Positions 14,963 to 26,929 of a stretch of 64,000 nt of DNA are shown here, one piece after another. The first letter of the stretch is position 1, and every line of letters starts with the position of its first letter. The stretch lies in the NCBI GenBank assembly GCA_036971615.1, contig JAYKKR010000050.1:62001-126000 (forward strand), read 5' to 3'. The notes beneath the pieces were generated by a model. It was not told the DNA's origin. It saw nothing but the letters and a program-made list of their open reading frames with translations, and did no database searches. The stretch is from Amyloporia xantha. Lineage: Eukaryota > Basidiomycota > Agaricomycetes > Polyporales > Adustoporiaceae. The translations under genes were made by a program, and so were the position numbers.

Positions 14963-15457
14963 ATATGACGCTGACTCTTCGTGGGGACTTACAAGTCTGA
15001 TACTTATTCATCGACCCCGCAGCCGAGCCTTTATATGTCTGGCTTGAGCAGATAATCAATCCCCAATATGAACAAGAACGATCGTCATATGTCCTCATCG
15101 ATGTAATATGGAGCGCCGGCATGAATTCAAACCCTAGGCCTATGGGCTTACCGTAATCCATAGCAAGGTTTGCGATAAGTAGTAGATATTACGCCAAATA
15201 TCTTCAAACAGGCTGCAGCTTGATCTATACGAACATCTGTAGTAGGAAGATCTACGGGAGCAGACAACCAGCGGCTACTAATGATAAATTCCATACACAA
15301 ACTAACATGCAACATGTCGATAGACTAATATATACACTCGTAATCAGTGATGAGGAACCCGTGATAGAAATTACTGACCGGCACGGTCGAAACCCACAAC
15401 GTAGGAGCGAGACTGGGGTTATTGAGTTCAAATAGCAGAACCACGATATGGGAGTCG
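14963..15457. other. Intergenic
   Basis: 495 bp between the start of the DsbA-like gene and the 3' end of the membrane-protein gene, both on the minus strand. It presumably carries the DsbA-like promoter. Nothing else recognised. Confidence 0.4.
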
Positions 15458-17540
15458 TTAAATATTCATTTCCGGTGTCGAGGTATGCTCGTGCATTCGA
15501 CGATTGGACACCTCATGTCGGCGGAAGACAGCAGCTATCTTCATCATCCTCACTCGGACACGCCCACAAGCGGCGCTAACTATTTCCTTGACGGATGTCT
15601 CGCCGCTTTCCCATGCTATGTAGATGCACCAAATAACGAGCGCGCCGAGCAGCCCCCAGCCGACCCCGCTGACATATATCGAAGGCTTGTCGTGTCGCGA
15701 GAAGCATTCAATAGCGAATGCAGCGATAAATGTTAACACCCTGTGCATAAATCATGCTGGGGTCAAGCTGAGTTATACTACCGAATAGTACGACTCACCC
15801 CCACATTAAAAGTGCGTACGGTAGGCTGTACACGACGGCTAATGTTTCCAAACCTAACACCGGATGCCGCCGACTTAACAAGTAATTCACCTTTTCAAAA
15901 GTTATCGACAAAGGTTTGAAGAGGAGCGTCAACGACGTACTGCATCCTGAGCAGTGTCCTTCGGTTTGGCACGATATTGACGAATGAGTAGTAGACCGAT
16001 GAGGATACTGCCAATACAAGCTATAGTAGAGACGAAGCATGCAATCTGCGCCGAGGTACGCAGGCCACTTCCCGGATCCACATCACGGATAGCCATGAAT
16101 GAAATATCCGCATTCAGTAATATGACGGCCTAAGTAGTTCATCGTTGTTCACAAATCCGAATATCAACAACGGGCCGCCACGTACCAGTAGAGCATATTC
16201 CTGCCAATCTGCTTGCAATCTCGTTGTAAACTGAGTCCATGGTATGATAGCAAGAATATCATCAACCCAGATCTTCTTCAGACAACGCAAATGAACTTCA
16301 GGGGCCTTGAAGAATATCGGCGCTAGCAGCGTGATCAAATACGTTCGAAGCTCATGAGGGCTACCGAAGAGTCTTTGATCTCGATGAAGACGGGCTGCTT
16401 TTTGCCCATAGTAATGGAGGAATCGGTGATGCGCTACGAACGTTTTAGTGCATAGTCAGATACCGACATGAAAGTGAAAAATCACCGAATATGTGCATGA
16501 GTCGACCTGTTGGCAAACCTATTAGTAAACTCGGGTAGCGCCCCTTGGGGAGGCCGCTCACCTGCAACACTCGCTATGTGCTGATTACTCTCAATGCCTG
16601 ATAAAGTAAGGAAGAGTTTCAATAATCATAAAGCAATACAATGCATACCTTCAATGTTGTCCACCAATGAGAGCATCCTTACCAACTCGTCCGAAGTCTG
16701 AACGATAGTCGAGGAAGCATTTGTCAGCTGATCTGTCCACACATACGTCAAAATTAATGTCGAGGTAATAATAACCAGTATGACACGCCTAGATTGGCAT
16801 ATAAGACAATGCTCTTCAGCTCTTGGATCAGGGGCTTCGATACGTCTTGATTGTACGGGAATAAATCCCAATGTAACCTACATAGAGCGCTGTTCAGCGT
16901 GTGTGCTTACCTGTGCAGAACTGACGTTGGCATAGACGTAAGCTGCGAGGAGGATAAATGACCTACTTCTTACAGACGGAGTAAATACCAGTAGTGTTCT
17001 TCGATACCATGTTCTAAATTGGGGTTAACGATGATAGGACGAAAGCAGGGAGAAGCCGTCATACTGATATGCGCAGCATTGTTCAGGCCTTTCAGGTCAA
17101 GTAACTCATCGGTCACAGTGAAATCCTGGAGCCAGAAAAGCACCCGAGCGTCATGGTCGACGTAGTAGTAACACCAATCATGCGCGGTGGTCTCTCTTGG
17201 GTTGTCTTCTAGTTCCAATACGAGGTCCACATTGAGAGGCAGCTCGAGATTGGCCGCCGCCACCAAGCGATTCATGAGTTCTGCAAAGTCTTCTATTTCC
17301 ACCAACGTTTCATGATCGCACAAAAATGCATCAGTGTAGATCCGCTATAGTTCGTGTCATTTTCAGTTCATATCCTTCTGCAGGATGGCTTGAATTACCC
17401 TTTGTTCATGGAAGAAATACAAGGCACCTCCGGGATGTGTTATGGCCTTCCATCCGGTTGGGACGCCGTCTCTTTAAATGCTGGTCACGTTTTGTGACAC
17501 ACGAATATCCAGGAACTTACACTGGGTAAGATATATCCAT
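15458..17540 (-). CDS. WW-like multi-pass membrane protein of unknown function
   Basis: Multi-exon hypothetical protein. The N-terminal exons 17521-17540, 17399-17471 and 17065-17344 encode a WW-like module (GWKAITHPGGALYFFHEQR) and a second aromatic motif (CYYYVDHDARVLFWLQDF). Later exons give HWDLFPYNQDV, AHHRFLHYYGQKAARLHRD, then a hydrophobic stretch, then KIWVDDILAIIPWTQF and ADWQEYALL. The last exons encode at least three transmembrane segments (FMAIRDVD to IGSILIGLLLI; LAVVYSLPYALLMWG; GVGWGLLGALVIWCIYIAW) and end at 15458. From memory this order matches a hypothetical membrane protein family common in Agaricomycetes; no function is known to me. The intron near 16738-16790 is ambiguous: either a GC donor or an offset GT donor fits. 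More N-terminal exons cannot be excluded. Confidence 0.7.
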
Positions 17541-17613
17541 CGCTTTGACAGTAAATTCAGACTTTAGATCATCCCTGTTCTAATGTGTAAGTACGTTAAA
17601 ATGGGTATCACAG

Positions 17614-17908
17614 TACCACACTCGCGCTCCAGCCGATCACGCCGCCCGCGACGAAGGCGGTGAACCCCATCGCGTCTGCGCGCGCGCGGACGTCGATCTC
17701 GCAGAGGCTGAGCGAGGTGCAGCGGCTCCCGCTGGAGGGGCAGGTGCTGGATGAGAAGGAGTGGGCGGCGTGGGAGGACGATGATGCGGATAACTGGGCA
17801 GATAGGGTGGGGGAGGAAGAGTGGACGGGACGGAGGATGGAGGCGCGGAAAGAGGAGGTGGATAACGTGTGGGCGCGGCAAGGAGGGGTTGTCGATACGG
17901 GTTCGTGA
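17614..17908 (+). pseudogene. GC-rich acidic orphan ORF fragment
   Basis: An open frame with strong G/C in third codon positions and an acidic, Trp-rich sequence (DEKEWAAWEDDDADNWADRV, GEEEWTGRRM) ending in TGA at 17906-17908. It lacks an in-frame ATG upstream. A TAA sits just before it, so it would need an upstream exon joined at the CAG at 17611-17613, and I could not find one. Its base composition differs clearly from its AT-richer flanks. It may be the 3' exon of a degraded gene or a recently captured fragment. The opposite strand is also open here because of the high GC, so strand is not certain. Confidence 0.3.
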
Positions 17909-18357
17909 CGTTTGTAAATAGTAATAAGAACTCTGTCTGCAATGTTTCTCGCTTGCTATATTATGTTCACTTAAAGTGATTTACTTTCTTGGATCTGTCA
18001 CCTCCGTTAACGGACGACTATTTTGATGCACTGATCGGATTAGTACTGCACTTCGATCACTAGACCGCTGGCAATACAGAGCTATGTAAGTTTACGGATG
18101 GATAGTCACTTCGTGCTCATAATATTGAGTTTCGAGGCTTCAGCTTCATCCAGTGGGCTATGCCGGGTACATAATAGAAAAGTAGAATTTATTCAATACC
18201 GGATGTTCCAGCAGACAAAAAAAAATCTCAACGGACGAGCACGCCACAGGACAGGGATAGGGTTTGAGCCTAGAACTACACGAGACGAGACAGACAGCGA
18301 CGAGACGATACAGCATACGCGACATGAACAACGATAACCAAGAACACGACATACATG
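17909..18357. other. Intergenic
   Basis: AT-richer sequence between the orphan ORF and the 3' end of the KDM5-type gene. No gene or repeat recognised. Confidence 0.4.
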
Positions 18358-21300
18358 CTAGCGCCTGGAATGGATAGGAGAGCGGTGGGGATCTTGAACA
18401 GATGACGATGACGACTCGTGTCCCCACACACCATTGCGTTCTGCGTGAACCTCCGTGTACACAAGTTTGCGGGCAGACGGCGGAGGATGGGAGTGCAGCG
18501 GACCATCATCCTGCATTCGGCTTGATGAACCTGACGCCATGCTTGGTGCCAGAGGTCGACTAGAATAGCTCGATGGTGGCGGACGCGGTGGAGTGCGGAC
18601 TTCGTTGGGGGAAGGAGAGAGCATCATTGCCAACGACGGGGAGAGCCCTTGACTTGTGCGAGCCGCCGGCTGAGGGGTGTGAGATGCCTGGCGGCGTTTC
18701 GGTGATCTCGACACAGGTGAGAATCCCGCCCCAAGAAGTTCTTCAGGAGTTGCAGGAGGGGGAGGGGCTTCCTCAGGGTATTTCCGCTTCCGTGACGATT
18801 GTGAGGGAGTAGTATGAGGAGATCGCATGGGATCCTGACGAGCCCTTGCCAACGGAGGAGGAGCGCTCGCACCAGCGTGGCTCCATGTCTGATTCGTCCA
18901 CGGGGGAGGCGGAGGGAGACTGGACCCACTGGGAGGACGCCCGTTCTCATATGCGACTGGTGGAGAAGGAGGAATTGATCGATGAGAGGAGTTGTGGGAG
19001 TGCGGCGCCCCTGAGTGAGAAGAGCGTGGATGCCCAGTAAAATCAGGAGGACGGGAAGAACTCATGGGTGACAATCTCCTGGCACCCATATTCTCCGGTA
19101 CTCCAGGAATAAAGCGGATGAGCTCAACAAACAAGGTCTGGGTGTAAGGAGGTGGCAGTCTCATATACATCATATCTTTGCTGAAAGATTCCAGCATCTC
19201 TCTGGTGTCAACGTACGTATCAGGGTCGGGATTTTCTGCGGAGACGTCCATGAACATTAATACAACAATGCTAGAAGGGTAGTCCTCACCGATATGTTTG
19301 ACACGGACTTCCGAGTATGGGTATTGTCTGTTCTTGCGAATGCAGCAGAGAGGGCACATGAAACGATTGCGGGCCGATGAAGAAGGGTCGATAGGATAGA
19401 ACACGCAACCAGCATGGTAGAATTTGCCACACAACTCGCATTCCACGGTCGGGTAGTTCAGAAGATAGTTGGTGCGACCCCTACAGATGCATCGAGTGCC
19501 ATCCGCCCAGTCTTTATCCACATCCTGCCCAAACGTGAACTTCGGCCGTCTCCGCTTCTTTATACGGATGGGTGCAGGTTGACCAGCGAGGATGCGATGG
19601 AGGCCGGCGAGGTCAAGGCCGAACGATACTTCTGGATTTGGAGAAACCGCAAACTGAATCCTGTATAACTTGCGCATGTAATGACGGACTTGTGGAATAT
19701 ATTCGGCACGTTGATTAGCGGGCTGTGATGCGAAGGACAAAAACTGCCCGATGACTCCCGACAACCTATCGACTCGGTGAACGATGATCTCAAGCTGCTT
19801 CCAGTCCTCGGAATAGTTCTTGGTGACCTCCGGTGCATGGAGGAGAATCGTCGGTAGATAGCAGAAATGCCACGAACGCTCCTTATGAATGGTTCCATTC
19901 CAGTGGTGATGATCACAGAATGGACAAGAACCGCCATTGGCAGCGCAAACTCCGTGGAATCTGGCAAAGCAATGATCGCACTGTACCGCATCGGATACTG
20001 TTCCAGCTGCTGGCGGGCGGACGGGAGTCGTGCAGATACAAGTGAAGTACTCATCGTTGGGAGGGAGATCGTCCTCCGGCCGGGTAGACTCTACGACATC
20101 ATCGAGAATAGACTGCCCGTGGGCTTCCTGGTGCTGTCTGCAATACCACGGCAAACCTTCCAACCAGCGAGCGTGGAGCGTGAGCTGCTTGTCGAGTCTC
20201 TCAAAGTTAGGCAAGGTGAACATGGTGAGATGCTCCTTGGCGTACTTCCGCCACTGAAGCATCGTGTTGAAAACGTCCCCGTCATCTGTATGCTCATAAC
20301 GGTTCTTGAGCACCGCGTCACAACGCGCCTCCAGATCGAGGGCGAAGTCGACGGTCCTCTTGAGGTCCTGGATGGCTGGAATATTGAAGTCCTTCTCAGC
20401 GCGAGAGACCAACTTTGCGGCTTCTTGCACTTTAGGTTTAATGGCGCCTAGTTCGGGCATCAACCAGGACTTAGCTTGTTTCTCGTAGTCTTTCGCTCTG
20501 ACAAGAGTCGCGACGAGACGATCCACCAACTCTGGATCCACGGGAACGACGCTCCGATGTTTCGCGATATCCTCTAGCTCGTCCACCGTCCGCTGAGGCT
20601 TGCCGAGAACATCCTTCGCGCGCTCTTCCCATTCCTCTCCTATGCACAACAGCTGTTCCAAACGCTTCATGTACGCGTTGTCGGACGGGAGTTCGCAGTG
20701 GCGAGCACGTTGCGTATATTGCCTGACATCCTCAAGTGATATGTGGTCATCGTCGATCTCTTCTTCCAACTCCTTCAGAAGTTGTTCGCGTAGAACGATC
20801 TTCTCAATCTCGACGAGTTCCTCCACGAGCACATTGAGAGACGAGCCGTGAAGTAGCAGTCGATCACAATCTTGGATGTAGGTGTCACGGTCGCGAGGAG
20901 AAGGTGATGAGCGGAGCAATGCGCGCGCTTTCTCCCTCATTTCCTCGGCTTCAGTCGAGAGGTTCTTCAAATAACCAATCTCCGGACAATCGAAGCCAAG
21001 GTTGTCGACCTCATGAAGGACCATGTAGAGCTCATCGAGTCCTCGATCAGGTTTATCACCACCATCTTCGATGGCGTTGGAGGCACTCTCCCCGGAGGTG
21101 CGACCCCTCGACTTGCGAGCTCGCTTCCGACTAGGTTTACGGACGAGGAACGTATTGGCAGTATCCACCCATTCATTAGCACGAGTAACGCATTTGCGCA
21201 GCGCATGAAGCTCTGGCAGGGGATAATTGATACGCTCGCCTTCGGCCAAAATAGCGCGGAGACTACGAAGGGGGGGCCGAGCGCTCTCCGTGAGTAGCTT

Positions 21301-24300
21301 GTTCAACTTGTTCCGCCAGGCGGAAGGTATAGCTGCACGATCGGAAACCTTCACCTGGATATCCTGCAGCTCGCCATCATCGAATCGTTTCCGCAAGACC
21401 CGGCTAGTCTGTGGGCACTTGCAGAGATGATCGACGTGATCTACGCAGACGGCCTTGGTAGTGCTGCACGACTTGCACGTGATCTGAGATAGGTAACAAA
21501 ACACCTTGCAGAAGTTGCACTGATACTGATCCTCGGGCCGGTCAGTTTCTTCTAGCACTTCGCTCATCTGAAGCGATCGGGCTTTGTCCCGAATTCGCAT
21601 CTCTCGCGCCATCATTTCCTGCAGGCTGTCATTCAACCTGACAAATCCTGCATGAGATCGGGCCCGTCTAAGAAAGTATGCAACACCACGCACCACAAGG
21701 CCGTTTGGATCGACTGGTTCTGTTGCGTGATGGTTATGAGCAACTCGTCATGAGAAAACACAGGCAATTTCCTGTGCTCTTGGTAGCGTTTAACGCAGTC
21801 CAAACCGAAAGGCAGCCAGTCCGGGAGAGCAAAGTTTACCGCCTCATTGAAGTTGAGCTAATTGAAACGATGAGACGTTCGCAAAATGGAATGAAGTCTT
21901 ATTAGATTTCCCCAGATCATGGATTCACGCGACGTACCCCGTGGTTGAAACCAGCGTGATAGGCTTTCGGGAAGGTAATCACAAACTCGCCCGCCCTCTG
22001 GTTGCAAGCGTGGACATCCACACCGGCCTCCTTGAGACGGTTCGGGTTCATCAAAGTGACTAGCTGAAACAGAAGATCGGGTTGGACTTCAAAAAGGTCC
22101 GGGGCTTCACGCCTGATAGCCGCCTCGAACTTTTCGGCGTCTTCTCCGGGGATACTATACCAAGTCTTCGTCTCGCCCCAATGCACTAAAATTATAAAAG
22201 CAACGGTCAGAAATACTTGTACATGCGCCATAGGCTGTTCTTACTGTAATTGATGCTGTACGTGTAGTGATCCTAGTCCGGAGATCAACATTTAACATAT
22301 CATGAATATAAATTCGCCGAGACCTACCTCATTGTGCCAGCAGAACGTCGAGAAGACCATGCCGACGTATGTCCAGGGCACCGTCATCCCAGAAATGTCC
22401 GACTTGATATACCGCAGCAGCGAGTCAGATAAAATCGGTATATTATTCAAGTTCCACGGATCCTTCGAGAACGGATCGAGCGGGTGCGTCTCCAGCGTGG
22501 GCATGCCACTATAAAGCAACCTAGTCAATGTTCGTAACACCATGCAAACCATGACGGCTCGACCAACCTGCCGTGCGTCGTCGAATGCACATCCGCGCCG
22601 TACTCCACCTCGACCGTGTCGTGCTGCGACTGCACGAGCCGCCAGAACTCATTCTCCACGTCCGTCTCACTGACCACCACGTCGTCGAGGACGTTCACCA
22701 TGGGATCGGTCGGGTCGGACTTCACCGCCATCTTCACGTCACCGTCACCGTCCGCATCTGCCGCTGCTGCAGACGATGGCGGATGCGTCTTGAACCACAG
22801 CCGTCGGAACTCGCGGTCCCGCGCCTGGAAACTTGCGAGGCTGTGCTCCTCGCCCTCGTCAAAGCCGAAGTCGCCGCCCGTGCCAAAAAGGCACGTGTGG
22901 CAGAACCACTGGCCTTTGGGTATGGCTGTCAACGGTGGGTCAAGGCAGAACATATGGAATCCTAGCATTGAATAACTATCGGCCTCGCTGGATCTGATCG
23001 AGAAGCGAAATGGACCTACCACAATCACAGCCGTCGCAAAGGAGCATTTCCTCGCCTCGGTCCTTCTTCAAACAGATCTCACAATGAGGCTGTGGCATAG
23101 TAAGTCATCTATATAGTAAGATTCGTTAATAATAGTAGACCACTGACCTCTGCCGTTGCATCTTTCGTTTCGCCCTTCGTAGCCGCCGACCGCGGCATCG
23201 CTGACGGCAATAGTTCATTCGAAACAGATGCCTTGCGCGCTGTTTACACAACACCACCCTCAGCAACCATCTCGTACATCCATAGAGTCCAAATAAGCAT
23301 GATACCCACGCGTGGCCTGGTCATGCGAACTCTGCCTAGTATTTCTCCGCGGCCGCGACGACCCCGACCTACCTCCCGCAGCGTCCCTATGCTCACCCTC
23401 ATCCGGAGGCTCAGACAGCGGACTAGAAGTCACCGTCAGAGGGCTCGACGGCGGGCTGTCGTCCTCGCCCCCCGTCGATGCCGTGCTCAGGCGGCTAAGC
23501 TTGCCTGCAGACTGAATGTTGACGTGCGTCCTCAGCTGCGGATCCCGTGGCTTGTTTGGCGACATGGTAGGAGAGTTACGCACACGCTCGCGATAGTGCT
23601 CGTAGGGCAAAATGACACGAGTGTACGAGTTTTTCATCTGTGTCGATAGACCCGGAATGCCGCCGTACCCGAGCATCCGACCGAGATCTGCCCATTTCTT
23701 GCCGCGGGTGACCTGTATGTTGGTCACGAGCCGCGCGATAGTCAATATCAGCCTCCAGAGGGCGATGACGAAAAAATCGCACCGCTTCATATCCACCAAG
23801 TTTCTGCACTTCCTTGCGTAGCAACCACAAATCAAGGGGTTTGTGGTTGATTGTGGGCACAACGACCCGTGGGTTTCCTTGCTGTTTATGAAATCGGTAG
23901 AGCTGCTCCAAAAAATTCACTTTCGCCCTGGATGACGCCTCGATGGAGTTGAGGCGTTGGAGCCGGGTTTTAAACCGGAATCTCTGTACTTCAAGTTGGA
24001 ACATGACCAGATCCGGCGACAACGGTAAAAGTCATACCTCGGTATCAGTCACGAACGGCATTTCCCAACCGAGTGGCGGCACAATTTTACACATGCCATA
24101 GGCCTTGGCTTTGTCGGATATGGAACGGATGTACGCGAGCGGGTCTTTGAACTGCTCCGGGGTGGGGTGGAAAGTGGGACAGTCGGTCAGACCGAACGGG
24201 CGCTCGGCCGACTGGGGCGCGATCATGCGGCGGTCTGGCGTCTTGACCGTGGACATGTCGAGAGCGGCGGGGACGGGGATGGGCGGACCCTCGCGCAATT

Positions 24301-24658
24301 TAATCCGAACGGCGCCGTCCTCGTTGATAGCATCGCCGAGGTCTTCCTGTCCGAGAGAGGACTGGGCGTGATTCTGGAGGGCGGCAATGGCGTCCATCTT
24401 GGACTTGCGTGGCGCTCTCTTCGAATCAGCACCCGAGGCCTGCTGCGGGGCGTCGGCGGAGGGATTTACGGGGGCAATTTCGGGACGTTCGATCGGAATG
24501 GCACCCTCTACCGCGATAGAGAGGCAGGAGGTGAAGGTGTTGGGAGGTTTGGTAGAATTTTGTTGGGGGGTGGCGGATGCGCCTGGACTGTTTGTAGATG
24601 AGCGGGGCGAGCGACCTCGACGGGCGGGGGTGCCGCGAGGAGTGGGACTCGCATGCAT
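18358..24658 (-). CDS. KDM5: KDM5/JARID1-type histone H3K4 demethylase
   Basis: Nuclear Fe(II)/2-oxoglutarate histone lysine demethylase of the KDM5/Lid2 family. Exons are 24038-24658, 23783-23983, 23310-23712, 23148-23239, 23020-23089, 22568-22961, 22328-22508, 22245-22272, 21938-22185, 21694-21857 and 18358-21637, giving 1893 aa in frame. Domain order: JmjN about 160-205, ARID 225-320 ([12 protein letters not shown]), PHD1 440-490 ([19 protein letters not shown]), JmjC 615-790, C5HC2 zinc finger 837-873, PLU-1 region 885-1310, PHD2 about 1330-1375, PHD3 about 1518-1568, and a disordered Pro/Ser tail. The JmjC iron ligands are present: the HxE of FCWHNEDHY and the distal His of AYHAGFNHG, so the enzyme looks active. 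The ATG at 24658 was chosen because an in-frame TAG lies further upstream. H3K4 specificity is from the family. Confidence 0.94.
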
Positions 24659-25905
24659 GGTGGTCGTGGTAACGAATCCGGAGAAAGACCCAGCGCCTTG
24701 AGCTGTGAGGCCGGAGAGCGGTGCTTCAATCTCAGCCACCACCTCGGGCCCTTCCTCGTGCGAATCCTAATCGTCGCGGGGTTGAAACTTGGCGCGCCGA
24801 TCATGCCGCGCCCCTCCTCGCGGCGTTCGCCTCTCCATTGCCCGCCTGAAATTCCTCTCCTGGCCCGTCCAGCGGCCTCAGCTCAGCATGGCTACGACGG
24901 GAGGCAGGGACGGCAGGTGTGCAGGCGGTCTCCCCTTTGATCAGGGTGCCAGATCTGCCTGGATCTGACCCCGGCGGGAGCATCACAGCTGGAAACAAAT
25001 GCACCGCTACACGTGCCGACCCTTTGTGGGTGTCTCCCAAATTAAGAAACCTTCTTCATCCCAATGGGAACAAGGCACCGGTCCACAGTGGTCCACACAA
25101 GGCCTGCTCCCCCCGTGCATTCATTTCATCCACGCTGCACCAGGATGCAGTCGATGGCTGCAGGCCCCCATGCGTTGTGAAAAACATCCGCCGGTTTGTC
25201 CTGCGTCAGCAATGGTGCGTGATCGATTCGAGAGTGATGTGATAGATGAAGACAGATGGCTTTGTCTGTCCAACCGTGATCGGGTTCTTCACAAGGCGCC
25301 CTCCACGCCCTCCCTCCGCGGTCACTTCCGAATTGCAACGCAGCCGAATACAAGGATCGAGTGATGCTCAGCATCCACTGTTGTGTCTGTCTCTCCATGG
25401 CCAAGAGCACTACCACATAATGCAGATCTCCAGAATCCGAAATGGAAGATCTTTCCAGACTCTCCCGCTGATCAAATGGCCCACTCATCACGATTCTCAT
25501 CCAACTCGACGTAACTCAATCCATGCTCTTCGAAGCGCTCGCCGTGATAAGCACCGGACACCTGTATTGCAGGCCCCACGTTCAACAGCTGTCTGACACG
25601 CGTCGACGAATAGCTAGCTTCATATGTACTGCTCTCATAGCACTCTACACCGGAAGATGTATTTTTAGCTTTAAGAATGCAGATGATACGCCGGGAGCAA
25701 TTATAGTCTGTGTGACTGCACAACGATAAGAGCACCCACGATCTGCTCCCGTTCAGTATGTTGTGATCGCGCGGTCGTCGCATACTCAGGAGACAGTCAA
25801 TGTTACAGCGAACGTGCCACAAAAAGGTAGTAGCACGGCAACTCCGCTATGTTGAAGACAAAGGCATATCTCCAACAAAAAGATCGCCACCTGGTTATAT
25901 CCAAC
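24659..25905. other. Intergenic, 5' region of the KDM5-type gene
   Basis: 1.25 kb between the KDM5-type start codon and the tRNA. The part next to the gene is GC-rich and probably promoter/5' UTR, with an open frame stopped by TAG before the chosen ATG. No other gene recognised. Confidence 0.45.
25877..25881 (-). terminator. RNA polymerase III terminator of tRNA-Arg
   Basis: A run of five T on the minus strand, 24 bases past the 3' end of the tRNA, fits a Pol III terminator. Confidence 0.6.
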
Positions 25906-25993
25906 TACCCCCGGCGGGACTCGAACCCGCAACCTCCAGATAAGGTCGTAGAGCCTTAGAAGTCTGACGTCATAGCCATTAGACAACGGGGGC
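25906..25993 (-). tRNA. tRNA-Arg (anticodon UCU) with 15-nt intron
   Basis: Minus-strand cloverleaf. Acceptor arm GCCCCCG pairs with CGGGGGT before discriminator A. The T arm GCGGG-TTCGAAC-CCCGC contains the Pol III B box. Anticodon stem TCAGA pairs with TCTGG and the loop is CTTCTA..A, so the anticodon is UCU, decoding AGA. The 22 bases between the stem strands exceed a 7-base loop by 15, placing a 15-nt intron one base 3' of the anticodon, the canonical nuclear position. Mature length is 73 nt without CCA. Confidence 0.9.
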
Positions 25994-26929
25994 TTACGTC
26001 TCTTCGTTTCCTATTGCCAATATAACGTACCTGGGGTCGGAGAGCTCAGCTCAATCTGCTGGTCCAGTGCTGGTTGAGTGCTGGACTTCGGATGTCAAGC
26101 GCGATAACCATACTCAAACCTCGACCTCTTGCTGAGCCAATAGGCAAGGCAAATGAAATCGCTTGTCCGCATGCCCCTGAGTACCGACGCCAGCAGCTTC
26201 ACATCTGCCATCGACAGACTGTCCCTGGATATCTCTTCCTACATGCCTTGCAAGAGTGCGCATGCGACAGTTGGGCTGTCCGAGGATTCCTCGCGGACAT
26301 AAGGAGAAAGTCAATGATAAATCTGTTTGCCAGACGTCTGGTGCAATAGTGTAGCGATTCCTGCGATGCTGTGGGGGCGTGTCACCTGGCCAGCGATTAA
26401 AGAACAAATTAGACTCACCACGCGAGAAAGAATGCATTTGCATTTAGGTCGCTCACTGCGAGCATGAGTCAAGGCGGCGCGAGGATCTTCACAGCGCATG
26501 GACCATCAACGTGAAACTGCAGTTGATATTCTGCTCGCATTGATGGTAGAAAATCCTCATGATCTTGCAGATTAGAGTTAACCGATATTCTGTCATCTCG
26601 CGGAAAATCCAACCAGTATTCGTGAATCAGTGAGACATTGATTTCCATTATACTACGCACGAGAGACCCCACACAACATCCGAAGCGCGGACGAGCGGAA
26701 AGAGGAACTCAACCAGCCAGTATCACGAAGAAAAAAAGGCGACATGCAAAAGAGAGGGAGTAAGGGAGTAATAAGAGATATGCGACAACAAGCTACGATG
26801 CGGATATGTTACGGTGGAACGTATGCAGGGATGAGGATGGAAGCGTAGATTCAGATGACAACGCTGAACCCGCTATTCAGTGGAAGAAGGGGGGGAGGCG
26901 TCAGAAGAGAAGCAGAATCAAGAGCCGGT
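25994..26929. other. Intergenic
   Basis: 936 bp between the tRNA and the 14-3-3 stop codon. Short spurious frames only; it presumably holds the 14-3-3 3' UTR. Nothing else seen. Confidence 0.4.

Noticed and set aside
22573..24701. Several 100-140-codon plus-strand frames opposite the KDM5-type gene
   Set aside because: Antisense shadows of GC-rich PHD, ARID and JmjN exons with low-complexity translations.
24659..24804. Possible earlier start of the KDM5-type protein
   Set aside because: An in-frame TAG just before the GATTCGCAC block interrupts any ATG upstream, so 24658 is the first usable ATG unless an unseen exon exists.
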